Shown: one piece after another, positions 57,020 to 64,000 of the stretch
How the letters are laid out: each line of letters starts with the position of its first letter
Position numbering within the stretch: position 1 is the stretch's first letter
Assembly: GCF_900215505.1 (NCBI RefSeq)
Contig: NZ_LT907844.1
Coordinates: 3,612,001-3,676,000 of the forward strand
Direction: 5' to 3'
From: Cohaesibacter sp. ES.047
GTDB taxonomy: Bacteria > Pseudomonadota > Alphaproteobacteria > Rhizobiales > Cohaesibacteraceae
Length of the DNA: 64,000 bases
Notes under the pieces: generated by a model
The model's input: the letters and a program-made list of their open reading frames with translations, nothing else
Told to the model about the DNA's origin: nothing
Databases searched by the model: none
Made by a program: the position numbers and the translations under genes

Positions 57020-57622
57020 ATGACAAGGAAAGACAAGATGGAAGACGCCCCCATCATAGACCCCGTCCTGTCACTCCCGGTAACGATCCCACGGCTCAAG
57101 AGTTTGGGTGAAACCGTGAAGGTCACCGCTGATGCCGCAGTGCGTGAAGCATTGCGCGAGCGTCTGGGCGTCCTGGCAGTCAACACCTATGCCATTGACG
57201 CCAAGGTTTTGCCCTGGAAGAAGACTGGCGCAAGGATCGAAGGGCGCGTAATGGGCGAGGTCGAGCAGGCCTGTGTCGTAACGCTGAAGCCAGTTCCGGA
57301 AACCATCGACGAACCCCTGTTTTTGACGCTGGTTCCCGAAGGATCCAAATATGCCCTGCGTCCGAACAATGCCGAATCCGGCGGTGAAATGGTGGTCGAT
57401 CCGGAAGGCGAGGATCCCCCCGAAACCTTCTCCGGTGATGAGATCGATGTGGGACGCTACGCCGAAGAATTCTTCACCATGGCGCTTGATGACTATCCGC
57501 GTGTTCCCGGAGTGGAATTTGATGGTCATCTCGAAGATGATCCCGCCAAGGCAACCGAAGACAAGCCTTTTGCGGCACTTGCCGGCCTCAAGGACAAATT
57601 GACAAAAGACGATCAGAACTAG
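57020..57622 (+). CDS. DUF177 (YceD) family protein
   Basis: A 200-residue protein. The central CVVTLKPVPETIDEPL, with a conserved Cys and acidic loop, and the late GDEIDVGRYAEEFFTMALDDYPRVPGVE (in parts) are typical of DUF177/YceD. The family is linked by position to 23S rRNA and lipid genes; it is required for normal 23S rRNA in plants and bacteria by some reports, so its role here is uncertain. plsX follows, as in most proteobacteria, although rpmF is absent here. Confidence 0.9.
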   Translation: MTRKDKMEDAPIIDPVLSLPVTIPRLKSLGETVKVTADAAVREALRERLGVLAVNTYAIDAKVLPWKKTGARIEGRVMGEVEQACVVTLKPVPETIDEPLFLTLVPEGSKYALRPNNAESGGEMVVDPEGEDPPETFSGDEIDVGRYAEEFFTMALDDYPRVPGVEFDGHLEDDPAKATEDKPFAALAGLKDKLTKDDQN

Positions 57623-57797
57623 GGCCTTTGGGCAGTTTCACCAAGAAGGCGGTTGTTTCTTCTCGGGAAACAGATATTGTCCACCGGGTCTGTTGCAACA
57701 GCGCATGACTTTTGGGCAGGTGTCCTGTTTTTGACCAGTTTTAACGCTATCACCCAACCATCCGGTCGGATGATCAAAGCCGCACAGAGAAGTAAGA

Positions 57798-58850
57798 ATG
57801 GCCGATTCAATCAATATAGCGCTTGACGTGATGGGGGGCGACAACGGGCCGTCCGTTGTGCTGGAAGGAGCCGACATCGCGCTCGTCCGACACCCGGACA
57901 TTCGCTATGTGCTTTACGGCGACAAGGATCAGGTCGAACCGTTGCTCGAGAATTTCCCCCGTGTGAAACAGGCCAGCGTCTTTCATCACAGCGAGATTGT
58001 CATCCAGATGGATGAACGACCCAGTCAGGCCTTGCGTCGTGGTCGCGGCAAGTCGAGCATGTGGCAATCGATCGAAGCCACCAAAATCGGCGAAGCGGAT
58101 GTCTGCGTTTCTGCAGGAAACACTGGCGCTCTGATGGCCATGTCAAAATTCTGCCTGCGTACGATGGCCGACATCGAGCGTCCGGCGATCGCTGCGATCT
58201 GGCCAACCCTGCGCGGCGAGAGCGTTGTGCTTGATGTGGGGGCCAACATCGGCGCGGATGCCCAACAGTTGTTTGATTTTGCCATGATGGGTGGCGCGAT
58301 GGCGCGTTCGCTGTTTGGCATTGATCGTCCAACCGTTGGACTTCTGAACATCGGCGAGGAAGACGTCAAGGGTCTGGATGAAGTCAAGGAAGCAGGGCGC
58401 ATGCTGCGCGATTTCAACTTGCCCCATCTCAACTACAAGGGATTCGTCGAGGGCGATGATCTGGGCACCGGCGCGGTCGACGTCGTCGTGACCGAAGGTT
58501 TCTCGGGCAATATCGCCCTGAAAACAGCAGAAGGTACGGCAAAGCAACTGGGTGAATATCTGCGCTCCGCAATGACCCGCACGCTGATGTCTCGAATCGG
58601 CTATTTGTTTGCCAAGTCTGCCTTTGACCGATTGAGGGAGAAGATGGACCCGCGCAAGGTGAATGGCGGCGTCTTTCTTGGTCTCAATGGCATCGTGATC
58701 AAGAGCCACGGCAGCACCGATGGTGAAGGGTTCGCCGGCGCAATCGGTCTCGCGTACGACATGGTCAGAAATGGCCTAACCGAAAAAATTGAACAGGATC
58801 TGTCTGTTTATCATAAAAACCGCATCGCGGTTGACGAGGAGAACGCATAA
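57798..58850 (+). CDS. plsX: Phosphate acyltransferase PlsX
   Basis: A 350-residue enzyme that makes acyl-phosphate from acyl-ACP for phospholipid synthesis. It begins with [19 protein letters not shown], and [15 protein letters not shown] and [18 protein letters not shown] are the family segments. The next gene fabH begins at the base after its stop. Confidence 0.96.
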   Translation: MADSINIALDVMGGDNGPSVVLEGADIALVRHPDIRYVLYGDKDQVEPLLENFPRVKQASVFHHSEIVIQMDERPSQALRRGRGKSSMWQSIEATKIGEADVCVSAGNTGALMAMSKFCLRTMADIERPAIAAIWPTLRGESVVLDVGANIGADAQQLFDFAMMGGAMARSLFGIDRPTVGLLNIGEEDVKGLDEVKEAGRMLRDFNLPHLNYKGFVEGDDLGTGAVDVVVTEGFSGNIALKTAEGTAKQLGEYLRSAMTRTLMSRIGYLFAKSAFDRLREKMDPRKVNGGVFLGLNGIVIKSHGSTDGEGFAGAIGLAYDMVRNGLTEKIEQDLSVYHKNRIAVDEENA

Positions 58851-59828
58851 GTGAGCGTGTTACGGTCCGTCATTGTAGGATCCGGATCCTACTTGCCAGA
58901 AAATTGTGTTACCAACGACGAGTTGGCCAAAACAGTCGATACGTCAGACGAATGGATCCGTCAGCGGACCGGCATCGAACAACGGCATTTTGCTGCCGAA
59001 GGCGAATATACATCAGACCTAGGCTACAACGCTGCACGGGCAGCGCTTGAGCATGCCGGTATCGATGCCCAGGACGTTGATCTGATTATTTGTGCGACAG
59101 CAACGCCGGACAATACCTTTCCGGCCACTTCTGTTGAAATTCAGAACAGGCTTGGTATCAACCATGGTGCGGCCTTTGACATGCAGGCTGTTTGCTCCGG
59201 CTTCGTGTTTGCGCTCTCCACTGCCGATCTCTACATCCAGTGCGGCAAGGCGAAAACGGCGCTGGTGATTGGCGCCGAGACATTCTCCCGTATTCTTGAT
59301 TTTGAGGACCGGACCACCTGTGTGCTGTTTGGCGATGGCGCAGGTGCCGTCGTGCTCCAAGCCGAGGAGGGGGAAGGCAACGTGTCCGACCGGGGCATTC
59401 TGACCAGCCACATCCGCTCTGATGGCCGCCACAAGGACAAGCTCTTTGTTGACGGAGGCCCATCGACCACAAAGACGACGGGCTACCTTCGCATGGAAGG
59501 CAAAGAAGTCTTCAAGCATGCGGTCGGCATGATCACCGACGTCATTACCGATGCCTTCGAAGCGACTGGTGTAAAAGCGGATGATCTTGACTGGTTTGTC
59601 CCGCATCAGGCCAACAAGCGCATCATTGATGCCAGCGCCAGAAAACTCGGGATCCCACAGGAGAAGGTGGTGGTCACGGTCAACCGGCACGGCAACACCT
59701 CGGCTGCTTCTATACCCCTTGCTTTGAATGAAGCTGTTCTCGACGGACGAATCCAGAAAGGTGATCTGGTCATGTTCGAGGCGATGGGTGGCGGGTTTAC
59801 ATGGGGATCCGTGCTGCTGCGCTGGTAG
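58851..59828 (+). CDS. fabH: 3-Oxoacyl-[ACP] synthase III
   Basis: A 325-residue condensing enzyme that starts fatty acid synthesis by joining acetyl-CoA and malonyl-ACP. The start is GTG at 58851, one base after the plsX stop. The catalytic triad is C115 in [10 protein letters not shown], the His in [11 protein letters not shown], and the Asn in [11 protein letters not shown]. It belongs to the DUF177-plsX-fabH-ihfA cluster. Confidence 0.97.
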   Translation: MSVLRSVIVGSGSYLPENCVTNDELAKTVDTSDEWIRQRTGIEQRHFAAEGEYTSDLGYNAARAALEHAGIDAQDVDLIICATATPDNTFPATSVEIQNRLGINHGAAFDMQAVCSGFVFALSTADLYIQCGKAKTALVIGAETFSRILDFEDRTTCVLFGDGAGAVVLQAEEGEGNVSDRGILTSHIRSDGRHKDKLFVDGGPSTTKTTGYLRMEGKEVFKHAVGMITDVITDAFEATGVKADDLDWFVPHQANKRIIDASARKLGIPQEKVVVTVNRHGNTSAASIPLALNEAVLDGRIQKGDLVMFEAMGGGFTWGSVLLRW

Positions 59829-59952
59829 GATTCAGGCTTTCATAAACATATCTGAACAGAATTGTACGGGATTGTGTTCCGCTTGTTTTCACAATGGCGC
59901 TCTTTGCGACACAATGCTACCATGTCCGCACCATTTTTACGCATCACGACAG

Positions 59953-59981
59953 TTGACGGATTCGCATTACAGCAATACCCT
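59953..59981 (+). promoter_or_regulatory. Possible ihfA promoter
   Basis: TTGACG (59953-59958) is followed after 17 bp by TACCCT (59976-59981). The -35 is good; the -10 is poor. The distance to the ihfA ATG is 56 bp. Confidence 0.35.
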
Positions 59982-60036
59982 TCACTGATTAGATGAGTCA
60001 TTGAGAAATCTAGCTAAATAATAAGAGGACTATGAC

Positions 60037-60342
60037 ATGGGGGGCAAAACGGTAACGCGCGCAGATTTGTGCGAAGCTGTCTATCAGAAGGTCGGGCTTT
60101 CCCGCACGGAATCCGCCGAACTGGTTGAAATGGTACTGGAAGAAGTGAGCAACTGCCTCGTTGAAGGCCAGCAGGTCAAATTGTCTTCCTTTGGCACCTT
60201 TTTCGTGCGCGACAAAAACGAACGGGTCGGGCGCAATCCAAAGACCGGTGAAGAGGTGCCCATCTCCCCGAGACGTGTCATGGTGTTCAAGCCTTCCAAC
60301 GTTCTGAAGAAGAAGATCAACGACTCTCTGGCGCCCAAATAG
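60037..60342 (+). CDS. ihfA: Integration host factor, alpha subunit
   Basis: A 101-residue DNA-bending protein that pairs with Ihf[22 protein letters not shown] at the N-terminus, the [25 protein letters not shown] (in parts) beta arm with the proline loop, and [12 protein letters not shown] at the end are typical. AAGAGG precedes the ATG. It sits between fabH and the MerR-like gene, the usual order. Confidence 0.96.
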   Translation: MGGKTVTRADLCEAVYQKVGLSRTESAELVEMVLEEVSNCLVEGQQVKLSSFGTFFVRDKNERVGRNPKTGEEVPISPRRVMVFKPSNVLKKKINDSLAPK

Positions 60343-60497
60343 CCCTGATATCAACACAAAGAGCGGTACTGTCTGGGTCGGATCATTTTGAATATCAATT
60401 CGTTTTGAGACGTGAGTCTTCGTTTGACGAGTGAGTGATGCTCGCCTGCGATAACTATATTCAAAAATACACTGATAGCGGTGGAAAAGCGTGTTAG

Positions 60498-61607
60498 GTG
60501 AATAGCTTGCGCAAGAGTCCTGATGCATTCCGAACAATAAGTGAAGTCGCGGAAGACCTCGACCTGCCTCAACACGTGCTTCGGTTCTGGGAAACGCGAT
60601 TTTCACAAATCAAACCCATGAAACGCGGCGGTGGCAGGCGCTACTACCGCCCCGATGATGTGGATCTGCTCCGCGGCATTCGCCATTTGCTCTATGATGA
60701 AGGATACACCATCAAGGGCGTTCAGCGCATTCTCAAGGAACAGGGTGCGCGCCATGTGATCGACACGGTCAATGAGGACGGGGCTGCTGGTGATGTGCAG
60801 GCCAGCACAGGGGAACAGGGCGAAGCGTCTCCTGTGCACCCGGCAAACGCCAACGCCGCCGAACCGAACCAGTTGGAGCTGCAGCGGCCACCCCTTGTGA
60901 TGCCCCAAGCGCCCCAGACCGCTGCGCCACAAATGGCCCGGCAGGAGCCGACAGCACCAATGCAAGGCACTCCGGCGCCCGGCCATCCGTTCGTTGCCCC
61001 ACCGCAGCAACATCCATATCCGGTTCATCATCATCCTGCAGAGCAACCGCCAGCATCCGCTCAGCAGATGCTGTCGCAAGCGGCAAGGAAAGTGGAAGCG
61101 GGCCCCACCGCCAGCGCGGCATATGCCTATCCTGCAGAGCCTGCAACGGACCAGCAACCTCAGCACCAACCTCAGGTCCAGCCTCAGCAGCAAGCCCCGC
61201 AGCCACAAGTTCCTCCGGCTGCAGCGCCCCCACAACAATCGTTCGTGCCCCATGAACAGGCGGCACCTGCCTTTGCGCCATCGCCACAAGCACCAACTCC
61301 AGCGCCAGACCTGAATGGCCCCGCTCAGAATCCCCCGTCTCCTAGAGGTCTGAGAGAAGGCGACCCCAAGTTTTTGCGCGGGGAAAGTGCTTCGATCAGT
61401 GTGGAGGATGGCCGAGCGCGCTTGTTGGAAGAAGAGCAGAGAACCGGGCTGTTCTCGCGTTTTCGGGTGCGTGCAGACAGCACACAGCAGGGTCACGCCA
61501 AGACCGAAGATCAAGGCATCGCGCGCGATGACGTGCGCCGATTGCAATCCACGCTTTTCGAATTGCTCGAATGCAAACGGCTTCTCGATCAGGCGCGAAA
61601 CGACTGA
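60498..61607 (+). CDS. MerR family protein with long Pro/Gln-rich linker
   Basis: A 369-residue protein from a GTG start. The first 85 residues are a MerR-type winged helix ([25 protein letters not shown], then [18 protein letters not shown] and [15 protein letters not shown], in parts). Residues 115-285 are a low-complexity stretch rich in Pro, Gln, Ala and His. The last 60 residues ([22 protein letters not shown]) form a helix. There is no metal loop. Proteins of this form follow ihfA in Hyphomicrobiales; their targets are unknown. Confidence 0.88.
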   Translation: MNSLRKSPDAFRTISEVAEDLDLPQHVLRFWETRFSQIKPMKRGGGRRYYRPDDVDLLRGIRHLLYDEGYTIKGVQRILKEQGARHVIDTVNEDGAAGDVQASTGEQGEASPVHPANANAAEPNQLELQRPPLVMPQAPQTAAPQMARQEPTAPMQGTPAPGHPFVAPPQQHPYPVHHHPAEQPPASAQQMLSQAARKVEAGPTASAAYAYPAEPATDQQPQHQPQVQPQQQAPQPQVPPAAAPPQQSFVPHEQAAPAFAPSPQAPTPAPDLNGPAQNPPSPRGLREGDPKFLRGESASISVEDGRARLLEEEQRTGLFSRFRVRADSTQQGHAKTEDQGIARDDVRRLQSTLFELLECKRLLDQARND

Positions 61608-61638
61608 TTTCCTATAAAATATTGATAAATTGAGGTTT

Positions 61639-61932
61639 TTAGCGCAAGGCTTCCATCAGCTCTTGCGATGCCGACACGATTGACTTGGTTGCGAGTGCAC
61701 TGGCCTTGAAGGCTTGCTCGGTCTCGATCAACTCAACCAGACGTTCCGGCTCCAGACTGGGCGATGCACTGACAGGTGCAATCGGTTCCTCGGGTTTCAC
61801 CTCCCGCTCTGCCTTGACAGCAGGCTGTTGCGTGCGGTCCGGCACAGGATTCGCGATACCTGCAGCGATATCCTCGAGCCTGTTGGCGGCATTTTGCATG
61901 CCTGCGGTTGAGATGTTCAGAGCGTTGATCAT
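61639..61932 (-). CDS. Miniature flagellar rod-like protein
   Basis: A 97-residue protein in which the two end motifs of flagellar rod/hook proteins are joined by a short linker. The N-terminus INALNISTAGMQNAANRLEDIAAGIAN matches the rod-protein start (L-x-x-A-x-x-G-M), and the C-terminus LVELIETEQAFKASALATKSIVSASQELMEAL (split) matches the FlgC/FlgG end. The usual 40-200-residue body is missing; the Pro-rich middle is short. No other flagellar gene is in the window. It is convergent with the MerR-like gene. A rod-like component is possible, but its function is unknown. Confidence 0.78.
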   Translation of the reverse strand: MINALNISTAGMQNAANRLEDIAAGIANPVPDRTQQPAVKAEREVKPEEPIAPVSASPSLEPERLVELIETEQAFKASALATKSIVSASQELMEALR

Positions 61933-62180
61933 GACGTGCAGTTTAAAGCGCAGATTTTAAGAAAGCGCTATGCAGATCGTTAAAATTCGAATGATTTGGG
62001 CGTTCGATGCATTGGGGAGGGATCAACCGTTTGCAGTTGGACGGTCTCCGCTCGAAAACCGAAAAGCAATGCCTCAGAAGAGGAAGATTTGCCGCTGTTT
62101 CTTGCCCTTAAATGATTGTTTTCATAAAGGTGTTTTGCTATTCTATCTATCTGATTTCATTGTAATAGTTTGGATTGATC

Positions 62181-63734
62181 ATGGTAGATTTAGCCAAGTT
62201 GGAAAAGGCCCTTGATGCGCTCCCCAATAGTTATCGGGGCCCGGGCGGCGTCGCTGGTGTCGTTAAGGACGGAAAGGTTATTGCATCGCGTGCATGGGGC
62301 TATTCAGATCTCTCCTCACACCGAAAAATGTCAGCCAAAACACGTTTGCCAATCTGTTCGATTTCAAAGCAGTTCACCTGTGGTGTCATGCTTCATGCGT
62401 TCGAGGACTTCACGCCTCTGAATGAGCGATTGGCGGATCTTCTTCCCAATTTCAAAGGGACGCTGCCGACCGTCAAGGAGCTGGCCGACAACCAGTCAGG
62501 CTTGCGCGACTATTGGGCTCTGACCATTCTGCAAGGGGCCAAGGCGGAACAGACTTTTGCTCGCGATGATGCGTTCAAAATGTTTGATCGGATAAAAAGC
62601 TGTCACTTCGAACCTGGCACCAGCTATTCCTATTGCAATGGCAACTTCCGGCTTCTGGGCGAAGTGATCGAGCGAGAAACCGGCCGTTCTTTGCAGGGGC
62701 TCTATAACGAGATCATCTGGGGTCCAGCCGGAATGAAAACCGTTGCGCTCACACCAGACAGCCGGGTGCCGGCAGATGATGTCGTTGGGTATGAAGGTAG
62801 CGAGACCACCGGTTTCATGCCCGCCGATAACGGTATTTACTGGTTCGGTGATGCCGGCATTTCCGCCTCTTTGGAAGACATGCTGGCCTATGAAAGTTGG
62901 ATCGACAGCTCGGTTGATGATCCAAATGGTCTTTATCAGCGTCTTTCGGTCGAGCCAACATTCAAAGATGGCAGTCCCGCAAGCTATGGCTATGGGCTGG
63001 CACATATGGAAATGGCTGGACGGAAAGTGACCGGCCATGCAGGGGCCTTGCGTGGCTTTCGCGCGTTCCGCATGCATTGTGCTGAAGAACGTCTGTCGGT
63101 CGTGGTGATTTTCAACCATGAAGCGGATACATTTGGTGCTGCGGCTTCATTGTTTCACACCGCAATCGGGCATCAGCCCGAAAGCCATAGCCCGATCCCA
63201 CTTGAGTGGGAAGGCCAATGGCTTTGTGAAGAAACTGGCATGCTCGCCCGCATAAAGAGCAATCGCTCTGGTGGTGTCCTGACATACTCCACGTCGGAAG
63301 AAGCCGTATTTTGCGATGGCGACAAGGGGTTGAAAGGTGAGGAACTGGCCATTTCCCGCAGTGGAGAGACCCTGACCATGACACGTTCGGGCGAAAACCT
63401 CACAGCCAGCCTGACGCCACTACCCACTGAGCCTATCACACCGGATTCTGATCTCGAAGGGCGTTACTATTGTGACGAACTCGACGCGACATTGACGATC
63501 GTGGCGGAGGGGGGCGGTCTCTATGCGCGCTGCGAAGGAATTCTTGGGGTGGGCATAATGGAGCGGATTCATCCGGTTGGTCCTGATGCCTGGGTCATGG
63601 TTACATTGCGCTCCATGGATGCGCCCGCGCCGGGTGACTGGACCGTTTTGGCCAAACGAGATACATCGGGCAAAATCGAAAGCCTGACAATCGGATGCTG
63701 GCTGGCCCGGAAGATTTCCTATCGCCGTCTGTAA
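62181..63734 (+). CDS. dap: D-Aminopeptidase (DAP, penicillin-recognising serine hydrolase)
   Basis: A 517-residue enzyme of the beta-lactamase/PBP superfamily that cuts D-amino acids from the N-terminus of peptides. The nucleophile is S60 in ICSISKQFTCG (S-x-x-K variant with K63), the second motif is YSYCNGN near residue 151, and the DYWAL and SGLRDYW text is nearly the same as in the Ochrobactrum enzyme. Two C-terminal beta-barrel domains follow from about residue 335. The ATG at 62181 is used. It is followed by a terminator. The neighbour on the minus strand is only partly seen. Confidence 0.9.
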   Translation: MVDLAKLEKALDALPNSYRGPGGVAGVVKDGKVIASRAWGYSDLSSHRKMSAKTRLPICSISKQFTCGVMLHAFEDFTPLNERLADLLPNFKGTLPTVKELADNQSGLRDYWALTILQGAKAEQTFARDDAFKMFDRIKSCHFEPGTSYSYCNGNFRLLGEVIERETGRSLQGLYNEIIWGPAGMKTVALTPDSRVPADDVVGYEGSETTGFMPADNGIYWFGDAGISASLEDMLAYESWIDSSVDDPNGLYQRLSVEPTFKDGSPASYGYGLAHMEMAGRKVTGHAGALRGFRAFRMHCAEERLSVVVIFNHEADTFGAAASLFHTAIGHQPESHSPIPLEWEGQWLCEETGMLARIKSNRSGGVLTYSTSEEAVFCDGDKGLKGEELAISRSGETLTMTRSGENLTASLTPLPTEPITPDSDLEGRYYCDELDATLTIVAEGGGLYARCEGILGVGIMERIHPVGPDAWVMVTLRSMDAPAPGDWTVLAKRDTSGKIESLTIGCWLARKISYRRL

Positions 63735-63769
63735 TTTGCGCTCTTAATCATCACCACCCAGACATGAAA

Positions 63770-63806
63770 AAGGCCGGCTGCCATATGTGAGCAGCCGGCC
63801 TTCTGT
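63770..63806. terminator. Terminator after the D-aminopeptidase gene
   Basis: A 12-bp perfect stem AAGGCCGGCTGC (63770-63781) with GCAGCCGGCCTT (63791-63802), 9-nt loop, followed by CTGTTTG. The A-run on its left provides a T-run on the minus strand, so it can also serve the gene to the right. Confidence 0.88.
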
Positions 63807-63902
63807 TTGTGCCTTTGATCAAGTGTTGGTTTGAACCTTTAAAACATGATCAGTGTACCGCTATTTCCTTGGGGGGGACACGGTACGCGACATCAAACTC
63901 CC

Positions 63903-64000
63903 TTATTCAGCATTCTTGACAGTGTCTTCCAGGAAGAACCGACCGAGCGGGTTCTGGTAGAAATTCTCAACGTTTTTGCTGCTAACGTTGATGAACGGGC
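63903..64000 (-). CDS. C-terminus of an unidentified protein (partial)
   Basis: On the minus strand a frame reads from the window edge to a TAA at 63905-63903: 32 residues with PFINVSSKNVENFYQ and NPLGRFFLEDTVKNAE. The wording resembles the end of a periplasmic substrate-binding protein of a peptide transporter, which would suit the neighbouring D-aminopeptidase, but this is only a suggestion. The terminator at 63770 would suit it too. Confidence 0.5.
   Translation of the reverse strand, partial: PFINVSSKNVENFYQNPLGRFFLEDTVKNAE

Noticed and set aside
60603-61547. Open frames on the minus strand across the MerR-like gene, rich in Arg, Leu and Trp
   Set aside because: Produced by the Pro/Gln-rich repeats read backwards; no start signal or family.

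Overview
The window looks like chromosomal core DNA from an alphaproteobacterium of the order Hyphomicrobiales (Rhizobiales). The evidence is gene content and order: rpoZ-rel-DUF2062-acpS-lepB-rnc-era-recO-parC, ldtR/ldtP followed by a DUF6898-type gene and glyA-nrdR-ribD-ribE-ribH-nusB-thiL, and bamE/ubiquinol-cytochrome c chaperone/DUF177/plsX/fabH/ihfA/MerR. A marine or free-living genus near Cohaesibacter would fit, but the genus is a guess. I see no rRNA, tRNA, CRISPR array, insertion sequence, prophage or plasmid-type gene.

Layout. 1-9.4 kb: end of a DsrE-like gene, DoxX, fumC, a GntR regulator, phosphoglycolate phosphatase, rpiA, a DUF2059 secreted protein, glutathione reductase, a GNAT enzyme and a gamma-glutamylcyclotransferase-like protein. 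9.6-17.7 kb: psd-pssA (phosphatidylethanolamine synthesis), then an RND efflux pump with its adaptor and a PadR regulator, divergent from a small membrane protein across a cluster of dyads. 18-23.5 kb: a metal-responsive MerR/CDF exporter pair with a MerR-type promoter, ytoQ, azlCD, a membrane dipeptidase and a NYN-domain protein. 23.9-35.8 kb: rpoZ, the (p)ppGpp synthetase/hydrolase, DUF2062, acpS, lepB, rnc, era, recO, a secreted Sel1-like protein and parC. 35.8-44.3 kb: mostly minus-strand genes (EEP nuclease family, Bpt aminoacyl transferase, SLC13 permease, RDD protein, threonine ammonia-lyase, hemB) with an inserted XRE-cupin/GNAT pair. 44.6-49.2 kb: 3-hydroxyisobutyryl-CoA hydrolase with a small membrane protein, then ldtR and its probable target L,D-transpeptidase gene. 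49.6-60.3 kb: glyA, nrdR, riboflavin genes, nusB, thiL, bamE, a cytochrome bc1 chaperone, DUF177, plsX, fabH and ihfA. 60.5-64 kb: a MerR-like protein with a long Pro/Gln-rich linker, a miniature flagellar-rod-like protein, a D-aminopeptidase and the end of an unidentified minus-strand gene.

How it fits together: most genes serve growth (nucleotide, lipid, riboflavin and heme synthesis, translation, secretion, stringent response). The accessory parts are local regulator/target modules: PadR with RND efflux, MerR with CDF export, XRE-cupin with GNAT beside ilvA, and LdtR with LdtP. I found no clear new defence or mobile system. The most unusual items are the 97-residue rod-like protein, the PadR operator cluster with its 2-TM divergent partner, and an isolated strong terminator after ldtR that could end a small RNA.
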